Positions 1-5,903 of a stretch of DNA of 9,437 nt are shown here, piece after piece. The stretch spans positions 1 through 9,437 of the forward strand of contig SXZN01000102.1 in assembly GCA_005787865.1 (NCBI GenBank). The letters run 5' to 3'. This stretch comes from Opitutaceae bacterium (lineage in GTDB: Bacteria > Verrucomicrobiota > Verrucomicrobiia > Opitutales > Opitutaceae). Positions within the stretch are counted from its first letter, which is position 1. Each line of letters opens with the position of its first letter. The position numbers were made by a program, and so were the translations under genes. The notes beneath the pieces are model-generated. The model saw nothing but the letters and a program-made list of their open reading frames with translations. It was not told where the DNA came from and searched no databases.

Positions 1-279
1 CTGCGTGGTCGCAGCCTGCTCGGAGCCATAGATCGTGCCATTTCTGTGGTCGGCCTGATTTCCAATCGTCCCACCCAAAATGGATCCCACCGCCGCGCCC
101 ATCAAAGCCCCTTGGCCCCCTTTGCCGTTACCAGAATTATTGCCGATAATAGCTCCAGCAATAGCGCCCAGAACGCCGCCCGCGACCGCGCCCTCTTGGG
201 TGCTCGGCCCTGTACCAACGCAGCCTACGACCAGCAAGGACCAGCTGAGAGGAAAGATTAAGATGAGTTTGGTTTTCAT
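1..279 (-). CDS. Glycine-zipper lipoprotein, 3' part cut off by the window edge
   Basis: This reading frame opens with ATG at 279 and stays open for 93 codons to the left edge, so the C-terminus is missing. Residues 1-20 form a lipoprotein signal: MKTK, a hydrophobic stretch, then the lipobox LVVGC with the lipidated cysteine at residue 20. Residues about 30-73 are rich in Gly and Ala with a GxxxG-type rhythm (GGVLGAIAGAIIG, then a Gly/Asn/Lys linker, then GAAVGSILGGTIG). That is two hydrophobic hairpin halves, as in glycine-zipper domains of outer-membrane lipoproteins (YMGG/SlyB-like). Residue +2 is Val, not Asp, which suits outer-membrane sorting by the E. coli rule. The role is unknown; such proteins are usually envelope-integrity or stress lipoproteins. 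No Shine-Dalgarno is seen; the 20 bases before the ATG are pyrimidine-rich. The gene diverges from pepT across 210 bp. Confidence 0.85.
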   Translation of the reverse strand, partial: MKTKLILIFPLSWSLLVVGCVGTGPSTQEGAVAGGVLGAIAGAIIGNNSGNGKGGQGALMGAAVGSILGGTIGNQADHRNGTIYGSEQAATTQ

Positions 280-489
280 AGTAGGAGAATAAAAAGGGGT
301 AATGGCTCAGACCAACAAATTCAACGGTAGTTCCTCGGAGCAAGCTACGTGGACCAAGAGAGTTGTTCCGTGCGTTACCGGATAACTAATATTGTCCTTA
401 ATACCAGCCTGCACCGCACAAAACTAAAACGATCAGCCGCCACCGAGCTTTCTGGTTGTCGATCGAGGCGGCGGCGGCACAGTCATCCC
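280..489. promoter_or_regulatory. Divergent intergenic region between the glycine-zipper lipoprotein and pepT
   Basis: The two flanking genes point away from each other, so promoters for both should lie in these 210 bp. The best plus-strand candidate I can see is TTGTTC at 363-368 with TAATAT at 387-392 (18-bp spacer), about 95 bp before the pepT ATG. It matches sigma-70 consensus only partly (3/6 and 4/6), so it is a weak call. An in-frame GTG at 349 would extend PepT by 47 residues through this region, but that translation is Arg-rich and unlike the family, so I treat it as untranslated. Confidence 0.3.
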
Positions 490-1731
490 ATGGTTATCGA
501 CACCGCCGACCTGCTCGCGCGTTTTTTGCGTTACGTCCAAATCGACACGCGCAGCGATGAGCAATCGCCCACCACCCCGAGCACGCCGGGGCAATGGGAC
601 CTGCTCCGCCTGCTTCAGCAAGAGCTGCTCGCCCTTGGCTTAACCGACGTCCTGCTCACGGAACATGGCTACGTGCTCGCAACCCTCCCCGCGACTGCGC
701 CAAAAAAAATCCCCACGATCGCTTGGTTTGCGCACGTCGACACGGCGACTAATTTGCCGAGTGCCGCCCAGCCGATTGTCCACCGCGCGTACGATGGCCG
801 GCCCCTCATTTTGCCTGATGATCCCACGCAAGTGCTGTCGATCGAGACCACGCCCTTTCTCCGCGCCGCACTGGGGCACGATATTATTACCGCCAGCGGC
901 ACGACGCTTCTAGGCTCAGATGATAAATCGGGCATCGCGGTTATTATGAGTGCCGTGCGCCATCTGCAGCAGCATCCCGAAATCGCCCACGGGCCCATTC
1001 GACTGTGCTTTAACCCTGACGAAGAAATCGCCCGCGGCGTGATCAAGCTCGACCTCGCTCAGCTCGGCGCCGTCTGTGGTTACACGCTGGACGGATCTTC
1101 GCCGGGCGAAATTGAATTTGAATCTTTCAGCGCCGATGCCGCCGTCCTGGAAATTCAGGGCGTAGCGGCTCATCCGGGTTGGGCTCAGGGCGTCATGGTC
1201 AATGCGCTGCGGCTCGCCGGTCGTTTTGTGGCGGCCTTACCGCCCGAACTATCACCCGAACGCACCGCGGGCCGCGCGGGCTTCATTCATCCCGTCGAAT
1301 GCAGCGGGACCTCTGAGCGCGCGAAAGTTCGGCTCATCCTGCGCGACTTCGAACTCGCGGGGCTCGCGGCGCAGCGCGCGCAGCTCGAAAATATTACGGC
1401 CGCACTCCGCCTCGCCGAACCCCAAGCCCGCTTAACGCTCACCTTTACCGAGCAATATCGCAATATGCGCTACTGGCTGGAGAAAGATTTACGCCCGGTG
1501 GAATACGCGCGAACCGCCATTCGGCGCGCCGGCCTCACCCCGCATTCCTCTCCCATTCGCGGAGGCACGGATGGATCCAGCCTCACCCAGCGCGGCCTTC
1601 CCACGCCTAATATTTTCTGCGGCATGCATGAAGTGCATAGCCCTCGGGAATGGGTCAGCTTGCAAGACATGGCAAAAGCCGTCGAAACTCTTGTTCATCT
1701 CGCTCAAGTTTGGGCCGAGCCTTCTGTATGA
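490..1731 (+). CDS. pepT: Peptidase T (tripeptide aminopeptidase, M20B zinc peptidase)
   Basis: PepT is a cytosolic di-zinc aminopeptidase that removes the N-terminal residue of tripeptides late in protein turnover. The 413-aa product matches the usual length (about 408 aa) and aligns by eye end to end with E. coli PepT. Shared blocks are LLARFLRYVQIDTRS at the N-terminus, HVDT (zinc His82, catalytic Asp84), LLGSDDKSGIA (bridging Asp144), PDEE (catalytic Glu178, zinc Glu179), YTLDG (zinc Asp201), HPG in the lid/dimerisation domain, IRDF-like LRDF, RGGTDGS near the C-terminus and the last zinc ligand His383 in EVHSPREW. All expected metal and catalytic residues are present, so the enzyme is probably active. 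I chose the ATG at 490 because homology begins there; the GTG at 349 adds 47 unlike residues. No Shine-Dalgarno is visible. The stop overlaps the next gene (ATGA at 1728-1731). Confidence 0.95.
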   Translation: MVIDTADLLARFLRYVQIDTRSDEQSPTTPSTPGQWDLLRLLQQELLALGLTDVLLTEHGYVLATLPATAPKKIPTIAWFAHVDTATNLPSAAQPIVHRAYDGRPLILPDDPTQVLSIETTPFLRAALGHDIITASGTTLLGSDDKSGIAVIMSAVRHLQQHPEIAHGPIRLCFNPDEEIARGVIKLDLAQLGAVCGYTLDGSSPGEIEFESFSADAAVLEIQGVAAHPGWAQGVMVNALRLAGRFVAALPPELSPERTAGRAGFIHPVECSGTSERAKVRLILRDFELAGLAAQRAQLENITAALRLAEPQARLTLTFTEQYRNMRYWLEKDLRPVEYARTAIRRAGLTPHSSPIRGGTDGSSLTQRGLPTPNIFCGMHEVHSPREWVSLQDMAKAVETLVHLAQVWAEPSV

Positions 1732-2171
1732 AAACTGCCGCGTCTCGATTCCCCCTAGGCTTTTTATTTATCTTAAGCTTACTGCTGAGTGGCTGCGCCT
1801 CATACGATGCGCGCATCGAAAAAGGTTACGACCTCGCGCAAACTCAGCGGTTTTTTATTATCCACAACCCGAGTGACAACCATGGGCTCGATCACCAAAT
1901 CGCGGCCGCGCTGCAGGCGCGCGGTCTAAAAGTTGAAATCGGCCCGCTGACAATGATGCCGGAGGCGACCCAGGCGGTCATTGTTTACCAAGATCGTTGG
2001 GGCTGGGATTTCGGTGAGCACCTCGTTTACCTCCAAATCGACGCCCGCGAGCCGCAAAAATCACAAGCCTTTGCCTCCGCCAGTCTCGTCACCACTATCC
2101 CCTTACGCGAGTCATCGACCGTCTCCGTTAACCGACTGATTGATCGCTTATTTGCGGGGAAAAAATCTTGA
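1728..2171 (+). CDS. Small lipoprotein of unknown function, translationally coupled to pepT
   Basis: The 147-aa product begins with a lipoprotein signal peptide: MKTAASR, a hydrophobic core, and the lipobox LSGC with the lipidated Cys at residue 23, followed by Ala (outer-membrane type). The mature part of about 125 aa has alternating beta-like and helical stretches: RFFIIHNPSD near 41-50, an amphipathic helix DHQIAAALQARGLKVEIGP, and an aromatic signature YQDRWGWD at 87-94 followed by a hydrophobic strand (LVYLQID). This pattern recalls short envelope lipoproteins with a DUF4136-like layout, but I cannot assign a family firmly. Its ATG at 1728 overlaps the pepT TGA, so the two are almost certainly co-transcribed and translation is probably coupled. 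I started at 1728, not at the in-frame ATG at 1650, because only 1728 puts the signal peptide at the N-terminus. Lipobox and frame are certain; function is not known. Confidence 0.85.
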   Translation: MKTAASRFPLGFLFILSLLLSGCASYDARIEKGYDLAQTQRFFIIHNPSDNHGLDHQIAAALQARGLKVEIGPLTMMPEATQAVIVYQDRWGWDFGEHLVYLQIDAREPQKSQAFASASLVTTIPLRESSTVSVNRLIDRLFAGKKS

Positions 2172-2245
2172 ATTAATTAGTCGGCGGTTATCGCCAAGGG
2201 GCGAACTAAGCCAGTCGCTTATCAGTCGTCGGCGCGGATCAACGA
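2172..2245. other. Convergent intergenic gap without a recognisable terminator
   Basis: The small lipoprotein gene and the rluE-like gene end facing each other here, only 74 bp apart. The only structure I see is a weak 4-bp stem (2183-2186 with 2192-2195) and TTAGT/ACTAA arms at 2177-2181 and 2205-2209. Neither is followed by a T-tract, so no intrinsic terminator is supported on either strand. Transcripts may overlap or end by another route such as Rho. Confidence 0.4.
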
Positions 2246-2812
2246 TTACGCAAATACGGCAGCCCGCTCCACCGCGGTCAACTCGCGCCATTGACCGGTG
2301 GGCAAATCGCCGAGCGAGAATTGCCCCATACGGCGACGTATTAACCGCAAAGTCGGATGACCGATCGCGGCCGTCATGTGCCGAACCTGTCGATTCTTGC
2401 CCTCGATCAACTCCAGCGTGAGCCAGCAATCGGGAATAGTTTTACGCACCCGAATAGGCGGATCTCGAGGCAAGATAGCGGGGACAGGTTCCAGCCGACG
2501 AATCGTGCACGGCCGAGTCGTGTAGTCACCGATCTTCACGCCCCGCGCGAGTTGCGCCAGCGCTTCAGCAGTCGGTACGCCTTCGACCTGCACCCAGTAT
2601 TCGCGCCGGTGCGCCGCGTCAGGATCAAGCAAACGAGAGTTGAGACCTAACTCATCCGAAAAAAGCAAAAGACCTTCCGAATCAGCATCGAGTCGGCCGA
2701 GGGCGTAGACCTTGGGCGGCAGTTTGAATTCCGCGAGGGTGCGCCACCGCGAGCCGGGCTCGGGCGTGAATTGCGAAAGAACGCCGTAGGGCTTATGCAG
2801 AGCGATTAACAC
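2246..2812 (-). CDS. rluE: RluE-type 23S rRNA pseudouridine synthase
   Basis: The 188-aa product belongs to the RsuA/RluB/E/F family, which converts specific uridines in rRNA to pseudouridine. E. coli RluE modifies U2457 of 23S rRNA. Visible hallmarks are the start HKPYGVLSQF, the catalytic motif GRLDADSEGLLL with the nucleophile Asp42, YWVQVEG, the RluE-like PRDPPIRVRKTIP block, and the C-terminal EGKNRQVRHM with GHPTLRLIR (about 137-158). The protein lacks an N-terminal S4 RNA-binding domain, which also fits RluE rather than RsuA, RluB or RluF. The start is GTG at 2812. An in-frame TGA (the stop of the upstream gene) lies 18 bases before it and no better start exists, so the choice is forced. 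No Shine-Dalgarno is visible. The 15-bp gap to the upstream gene indicates co-transcription. Family is certain; exact target uridine is inferred from similarity. Confidence 0.92.
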   Translation of the reverse strand: MLIALHKPYGVLSQFTPEPGSRWRTLAEFKLPPKVYALGRLDADSEGLLLFSDELGLNSRLLDPDAAHRREYWVQVEGVPTAEALAQLARGVKIGDYTTRPCTIRRLEPVPAILPRDPPIRVRKTIPDCWLTLELIEGKNRQVRHMTAAIGHPTLRLIRRRMGQFSLGDLPTGQWRELTAVERAAVFA

Positions 2813-2827
2813 AGGGCGGCGATGGAC

Positions 2828-3472
2828 TCAGGGCGCAGCTGGCAACACGTAGAAAAAAATCGAAAACCAATGACAGGCGCTGCCCCCTAACACGCAGAGG
2901 TGCCAGATCGCATGATGATAAGGCAGACGCTTCCAGAGATAGAAAATCGTGCCGCCCGTGTAGCACAGTCCTCCCGCCAGCAAGAGTTCCAATCCCGCGT
3001 CTGGCAGCGCCGCCCGCAGCGGTTTGAGGGCGATCATCACGAGCCAACCCATGCCGATATAAATCAGGGTAGAAACGAGGCGAAAGCGTCCGGCGAACCA
3101 AAATTTTAGCACGATCCCCGCCATCGCCAATCCCCAGACCACCCCAAATAAACTCCAGCCCCAAGGTCCGCGTAACGTCACCAGTAAGAAAGGCGTGTAA
3201 GTCCCGGCAATGAGCAGGAAAATAGCCGCGTGATCAAATTTCTGCAGCACCTGCTTGGTCGGAACATGTTGAGAGCTGTGGTAGAGCGTGGAGGAGGTGT
3301 AGAGCAAGACGAGGGCTACGCCAAAAATAGTTACGCTAACCACGTGCCAGCCCGTCCCGAAGCGCACCGCAAAAACCACTAAGCAAACAAGGCCCAGCAA
3401 ACTGGCCACGATCCCCAGGCCATGGGTCAGGCTATGGGCGAGTTCCTCTCGCCGAGTGTAAGTGGCTATCAC
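2828..3472 (-). CDS. trhA: Hemolysin III / TrhA (YqfA) family integral membrane protein
   Basis: The 214-aa, seven-TM-type inner-membrane protein belongs to the HlyIII family, the bacterial branch of the PAQR superfamily that includes the adiponectin receptors. Family marks in order are EELAHSLTHGLG (9-20), SSTLYHS (60-66), FDHAAIFLLIAGTYTPF (79-95), and HHAIWHLCVLGGSACHW (186-202). Candidate metal-site residues by PAQR analogy are Ser61, His65, Asp80, His187 and His191, all present. In E. coli the homologue TrhA has been linked to membrane-lipid homeostasis; haemolytic activity was reported only for a few members, so the old name should not be read literally. The start is GTG at 3472, placed by the family N-terminus; no Shine-Dalgarno is seen. 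It follows the TMTC-like gene by 42 bp and precedes the rluE-like gene by 15 bp, in the middle of an apparent operon. Family sure; biochemical role open. Confidence 0.92.
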   Translation of the reverse strand: MIATYTRREELAHSLTHGLGIVASLLGLVCLVVFAVRFGTGWHVVSVTIFGVALVLLYTSSTLYHSSQHVPTKQVLQKFDHAAIFLLIAGTYTPFLLVTLRGPWGWSLFGVVWGLAMAGIVLKFWFAGRFRLVSTLIYIGMGWLVMIALKPLRAALPDAGLELLLAGGLCYTGGTIFYLWKRLPYHHAIWHLCVLGGSACHWFSIFFYVLPAAP

Positions 3473-3514
3473 ACGATTAAAGCAGCGATGATTGATAACG
3501 GGCGCGAGGGAAAA

Positions 3515-5584
3515 TCAGGGCGGAGGCAATGCTTGGAGCTGGGCGAGCTCCGCCCGAGCCTTTTCATCGTGGGGCCATAACTGCACGAGTATCCGATAAT
3601 GCGCGATGGCCTCCGGCACGCGACCAAGCTGCGCGAGAACTTGAGCTACATTGCGGCGCGCATCGGGATAATTGGGCTGGAGTTGCAAAGCCCGCTCATA
3701 GGCCTTCACCGCTTCCGGCCATCGCTCAAGCTCGACGAGGATATTGCCGCGGTTGTTGTTCGCCTCGGCAAAATCAGGCCGCCAGCGCAGGGCAGCCTCA
3801 TATTGCTCCAACGCTGCCGCCAAGCGGCCAGCTTGCGCGAGAGCGTTGCCCAAATTATAATGGGCCGTCGGATGGTGGGCCTCTAATTGAATCGCCTGCT
3901 CCCCCTGCTCGATAGCCTCGGCGATGCGGCCCTGCTCCAAGCGCACGTTGGAGAGATTGCTGCGCGCCTCGGCGAAGCGGGGATTAATTCGCACGGCCGC
4001 CTCATACTGTTCGCTCGCTTCCGCCCAGCGCCCCGTCGCCAGCCAAGCGTTGCCCAAATTATTATGGGCGGCGGCATAGTTCGGCTGCAGGCGCAAGGCC
4101 GTCTGATATTCCCGGATGGCCTCGGCGAAGCGATCGAGGTGCGCCAAAGCCAACCCGAGATTATAATGCGGCTCTGCCCCCTTGGGCTGCAGGCGGATTG
4201 CTTCCTCATAGTGACCCAACGCTTCGGCCGATCGGCCAGCTGAAAACATCGCCTTACCCAGATTGTTATGCGCCCGACCGTTTGCAGGATTCTTCGCGAC
4301 CGTGTCAGCCCAGAGCCGCTGCTCGCTGCGATAATCTGCGTTGCGCCGCAGCGTCAGCCCGCCACTGGCCGCAGCTAGAATCCCGCAAACCAGCCAAGCG
4401 CGGCGTCCCAACCAGGCAAAAAGTACGGCCACGACCAGCAGCATGAGGGCGGCCAGTGACAAATACATCCGATGCTCCGCCATCGTTTGTGAAGCGACCG
4501 GCACGAGACTGGAACTCGGCGCCAAGATCAGGAAAAACCAGACCCCCATAAAACCGCCCACCGCGCGCCGCACGAGAGCAACAACCGTCGCCCCCACTAA
4601 TATACTGAGAAGCAGCAGCTGCCACCAAACGGTGGCGGCGCTAGTGATGGTGGCCGTGCCGTAATCAAAGATGAGGGGGTTTGGCCAAAGCGCCAAACCC
4701 GCATAGTGCACCACGGCCCAAGCCTGGGTCAGACTGTAGTGCCAAACCGAAACTTCGGTGCCGAAACCCGCCGTCCCTCCGCGGCCAGCGGTACCGATCA
4801 CCAAATAAGCCAGCCAAAGCCACGAGCTCGCCAAACCAAGATAATAACGCCGCCGGCGAGCCCAGGCCTCGGCAAAGCTCCCGGCCACAAAAATACGATC
4901 GTACAGCAGAACCATGAGCGGCGCGGTCGCCATGACCTCTTTGCAAGCCATTCCGACCAGACACGCGCACCACGATAATATTAACCAGCTACCGGGATGA
5001 ACGGCGCTCACTCCACGGAGGAAACTATAAAGAGTCAGTAAGTAGCATAGGGCCATGAGCAACTCCGCGCGCTGCACAACGTAAGTAACCGCACTGGTCT
5101 GCAGGGGATGCACCAACCAAAGCAGCGTTGTAAAAAAAGCTAACCCCAGGGCATTTTCTGACCAGCGGGTGCCGGCAAATCGGTTCCCTGGCGCGCCGGC
5201 GAGCGGGCTAGAAGGGAGCCGTCCTGCTAGGGTGCGGCGCAAGAGACCGAAAAGGGTTAAACCCGCCAAGCCATGCGCCAGCAGATTGAACAGGTGATAC
5301 CCCATCACCCCGTAGCCTCCCCAAGCGTAGTTCAGGGCTAAACTTAAGTTGACCACCGGACGTCCGCTGATGGTCAGGCCCCCATCCAAATGAGGCGATA
5401 GCACGTCGCCGAGCGCCCCGAGTCGGCGGATGGTTGGATTTTCCAGAATAGCCGACTGGTCATCAAAAACAAAGGGGCCCGTCAGACTGTTTAAATAGAC
5501 CAAGCAGGTCGCCAAAATTAACCCGCCGATCGCCCAACCTAGCCTAAGAGCTGGGGTTTGATAATTCGGGGGCATCGCACTCAC
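3515..5584 (-). CDS. TMTC-like polytopic membrane protein with C-terminal TPR array (putative GT-C glycosyltransferase)
   Basis: The 689-aa product has about 410 residues of membrane domain followed by seven 34-residue TPRs. The membrane part shows the landmarks of the TMTC family in order: TM1 (about 13-32) then an acidic Asp-Asp pair in FVFDDQSAILENP (Asp41/42), GRPVVNLSLALNYAWGGYG (74-92) leading into NLLAHG, HPLQTSAVTYVVQRAELL (159-176), CKE (214-216) before a TM helix ending LLYDRIF, WPNPLIFDYG (300-309), and AEHRMYLSL (369-377). In animals TMTC1-4 are ER GT-C-fold O-mannosyltransferases (CAZy GT105). The Asp pair in the first extracytoplasmic loop is where GT-C enzymes usually keep a catalytic acid. 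A bacterial role in glycosylating envelope proteins from a lipid-linked sugar is inference. TPRs at about 436-673 may bind the acceptor or a partner. The start is GTG at 5584; an ATG at 5575 three codons in is equally plausible. No Shine-Dalgarno is seen. It is the first gene of the minus-strand unit. Confidence 0.85.
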   Translation of the reverse strand: MSAMPPNYQTPALRLGWAIGGLILATCLVYLNSLTGPFVFDDQSAILENPTIRRLGALGDVLSPHLDGGLTISGRPVVNLSLALNYAWGGYGVMGYHLFNLLAHGLAGLTLFGLLRRTLAGRLPSSPLAGAPGNRFAGTRWSENALGLAFFTTLLWLVHPLQTSAVTYVVQRAELLMALCYLLTLYSFLRGVSAVHPGSWLILSWCACLVGMACKEVMATAPLMVLLYDRIFVAGSFAEAWARRRRYYLGLASSWLWLAYLVIGTAGRGGTAGFGTEVSVWHYSLTQAWAVVHYAGLALWPNPLIFDYGTATITSAATVWWQLLLLSILVGATVVALVRRAVGGFMGVWFFLILAPSSSLVPVASQTMAEHRMYLSLAALMLLVVAVLFAWLGRRAWLVCGILAAASGGLTLRRNADYRSEQRLWADTVAKNPANGRAHNNLGKAMFSAGRSAEALGHYEEAIRLQPKGAEPHYNLGLALAHLDRFAEAIREYQTALRLQPNYAAAHNNLGNAWLATGRWAEASEQYEAAVRINPRFAEARSNLSNVRLEQGRIAEAIEQGEQAIQLEAHHPTAHYNLGNALAQAGRLAAALEQYEAALRWRPDFAEANNNRGNILVELERWPEAVKAYERALQLQPNYPDARRNVAQVLAQLGRVPEAIAHYRILVQLWPHDEKARAELAQLQALPPP
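3566..4279 (-). repeat. Seven tandem 102-bp units encoding TPR repeats
   Basis: Inside the TMTC-like gene the C-terminus is seven contiguous 34-codon units without insertions, with the TPR consensus A-x-x-H-x-N-L-G-N-A ... G-R-x-x-E-A-x-x-x-Y-E-x-A-L-x-L-x-P. Unit boundaries by residue are about 436-469, 470-503, 504-537, 538-571, 572-605, 606-639 and 640-673; a 16-residue cap starting EKARAEL ends the protein. At the DNA level the NLGNA segment recurs as related blocks every 102 bp. Unit four is the most diverged (SNLSN, IEQGEQ with Gly replacing the usual aromatic). The repeats favour superhelix formation and a peptide-binding groove. Confidence 0.88.
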
Positions 5585-5903
5585 AGCCGGCGATAGGAAG
5601 CACTATTTCGTGGGAAGGAAACCGTATTTTTGAGCGACAAGTGATCTACCGCTAAGCCTCGATGGGGCTAAAGGGTTTAGTCGCCTGCTTATCCTGCTTC
5701 TTGCCTAGAAAAAGCCCGACTGAAGTTAAAATTCTGCAATAACCGGGTTTCTTAGCGAAAAGTTACAGTCTGGAAACAACTGATCGCGCGCTGCTATTGG
5801 CAGGGGGTGCAGGCTTGACTCAGCTATGGGGCAGTCGTTCGCTTACTCTTCAAAGTTATCTCTGCCCTTCATCCTAAGAACCAACACAAACTGCATAAAT
5901 ACC
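5585..5903. promoter_or_regulatory. 319-bp divergent intergenic region between the TMTC-like gene and the TonB-dependent receptor
   Basis: The region should contain promoters for both directions. Candidates I can see on the plus strand are TTGACT at 5815-5820, a good -35 box but without a good -10 at normal spacing, and TAAAAT at 5727-5732 (5/6 of the -10 consensus) with TTGCCT at 5701-5706 at a long 20-bp spacing. An operator-like inverted repeat lies at 5668-5680. I see no cobalamin, TPP or other riboswitch core. An in-frame ATG at 5826 precedes the receptor but does not lead with a signal peptide, so 5826-5903 is treated as leader. No coding region is convincing here. Confidence 0.4.
5668..5680. 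promoter_or_regulatory. Short inverted repeat, possible operator
   Basis: CTAAA GGG TTTAG is a perfect 5-bp inverted repeat with a 3-bp centre; one G-T and one G-C pair extend it on each side. Related half-sites occur nearby (CGCTAAG at 5650-5656 and, inverted, CTTAGCG at 5751-5757). The location between divergent genes makes an operator possible, but a repeat this short can arise by chance and no regulator is identified. Confidence 0.2.

Noticed and set aside
669..1046. Long minus-strand frame opposite pepT (125 codons)
   Set aside because: It lies wholly within the well-conserved pepT gene, has no recognisable domain, and is a shadow of the high-GC codon pattern.
1650..1727. In-frame ATG at 1650 as start of the small lipoprotein
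   Set aside because: It lies inside pepT and would place 26 polar residues before the lipobox signal; 1728 gives a normal lipoprotein start and an ATGA overlap.
2177..2209. TTAGT...ACTAA structure as a bidirectional terminator
   Set aside because: The stem is short and bulged and no T-run follows on either strand.
2140..2429. Two 93-codon frames, one on each strand, across the 3' junction of the lipoprotein and rluE-like genes
   Set aside because: Both are low-complexity basic translations that overlap firmly assigned genes and have no signal, domain or start context.
5826..5903. ATG at 5826 as start of the TonB-dependent receptor
   Set aside because: It adds 26 residues before a clean signal peptide (MHRTFIK plus hydrophobic core plus LPSALA), which would bury the export signal. 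The ATG at 5904 fits the family.
5585..5903. Riboswitch (for example cobalamin) ahead of the receptor
   Set aside because: No conserved B12-box or other riboswitch core could be recognised, and no strong multi-stem structure is evident.
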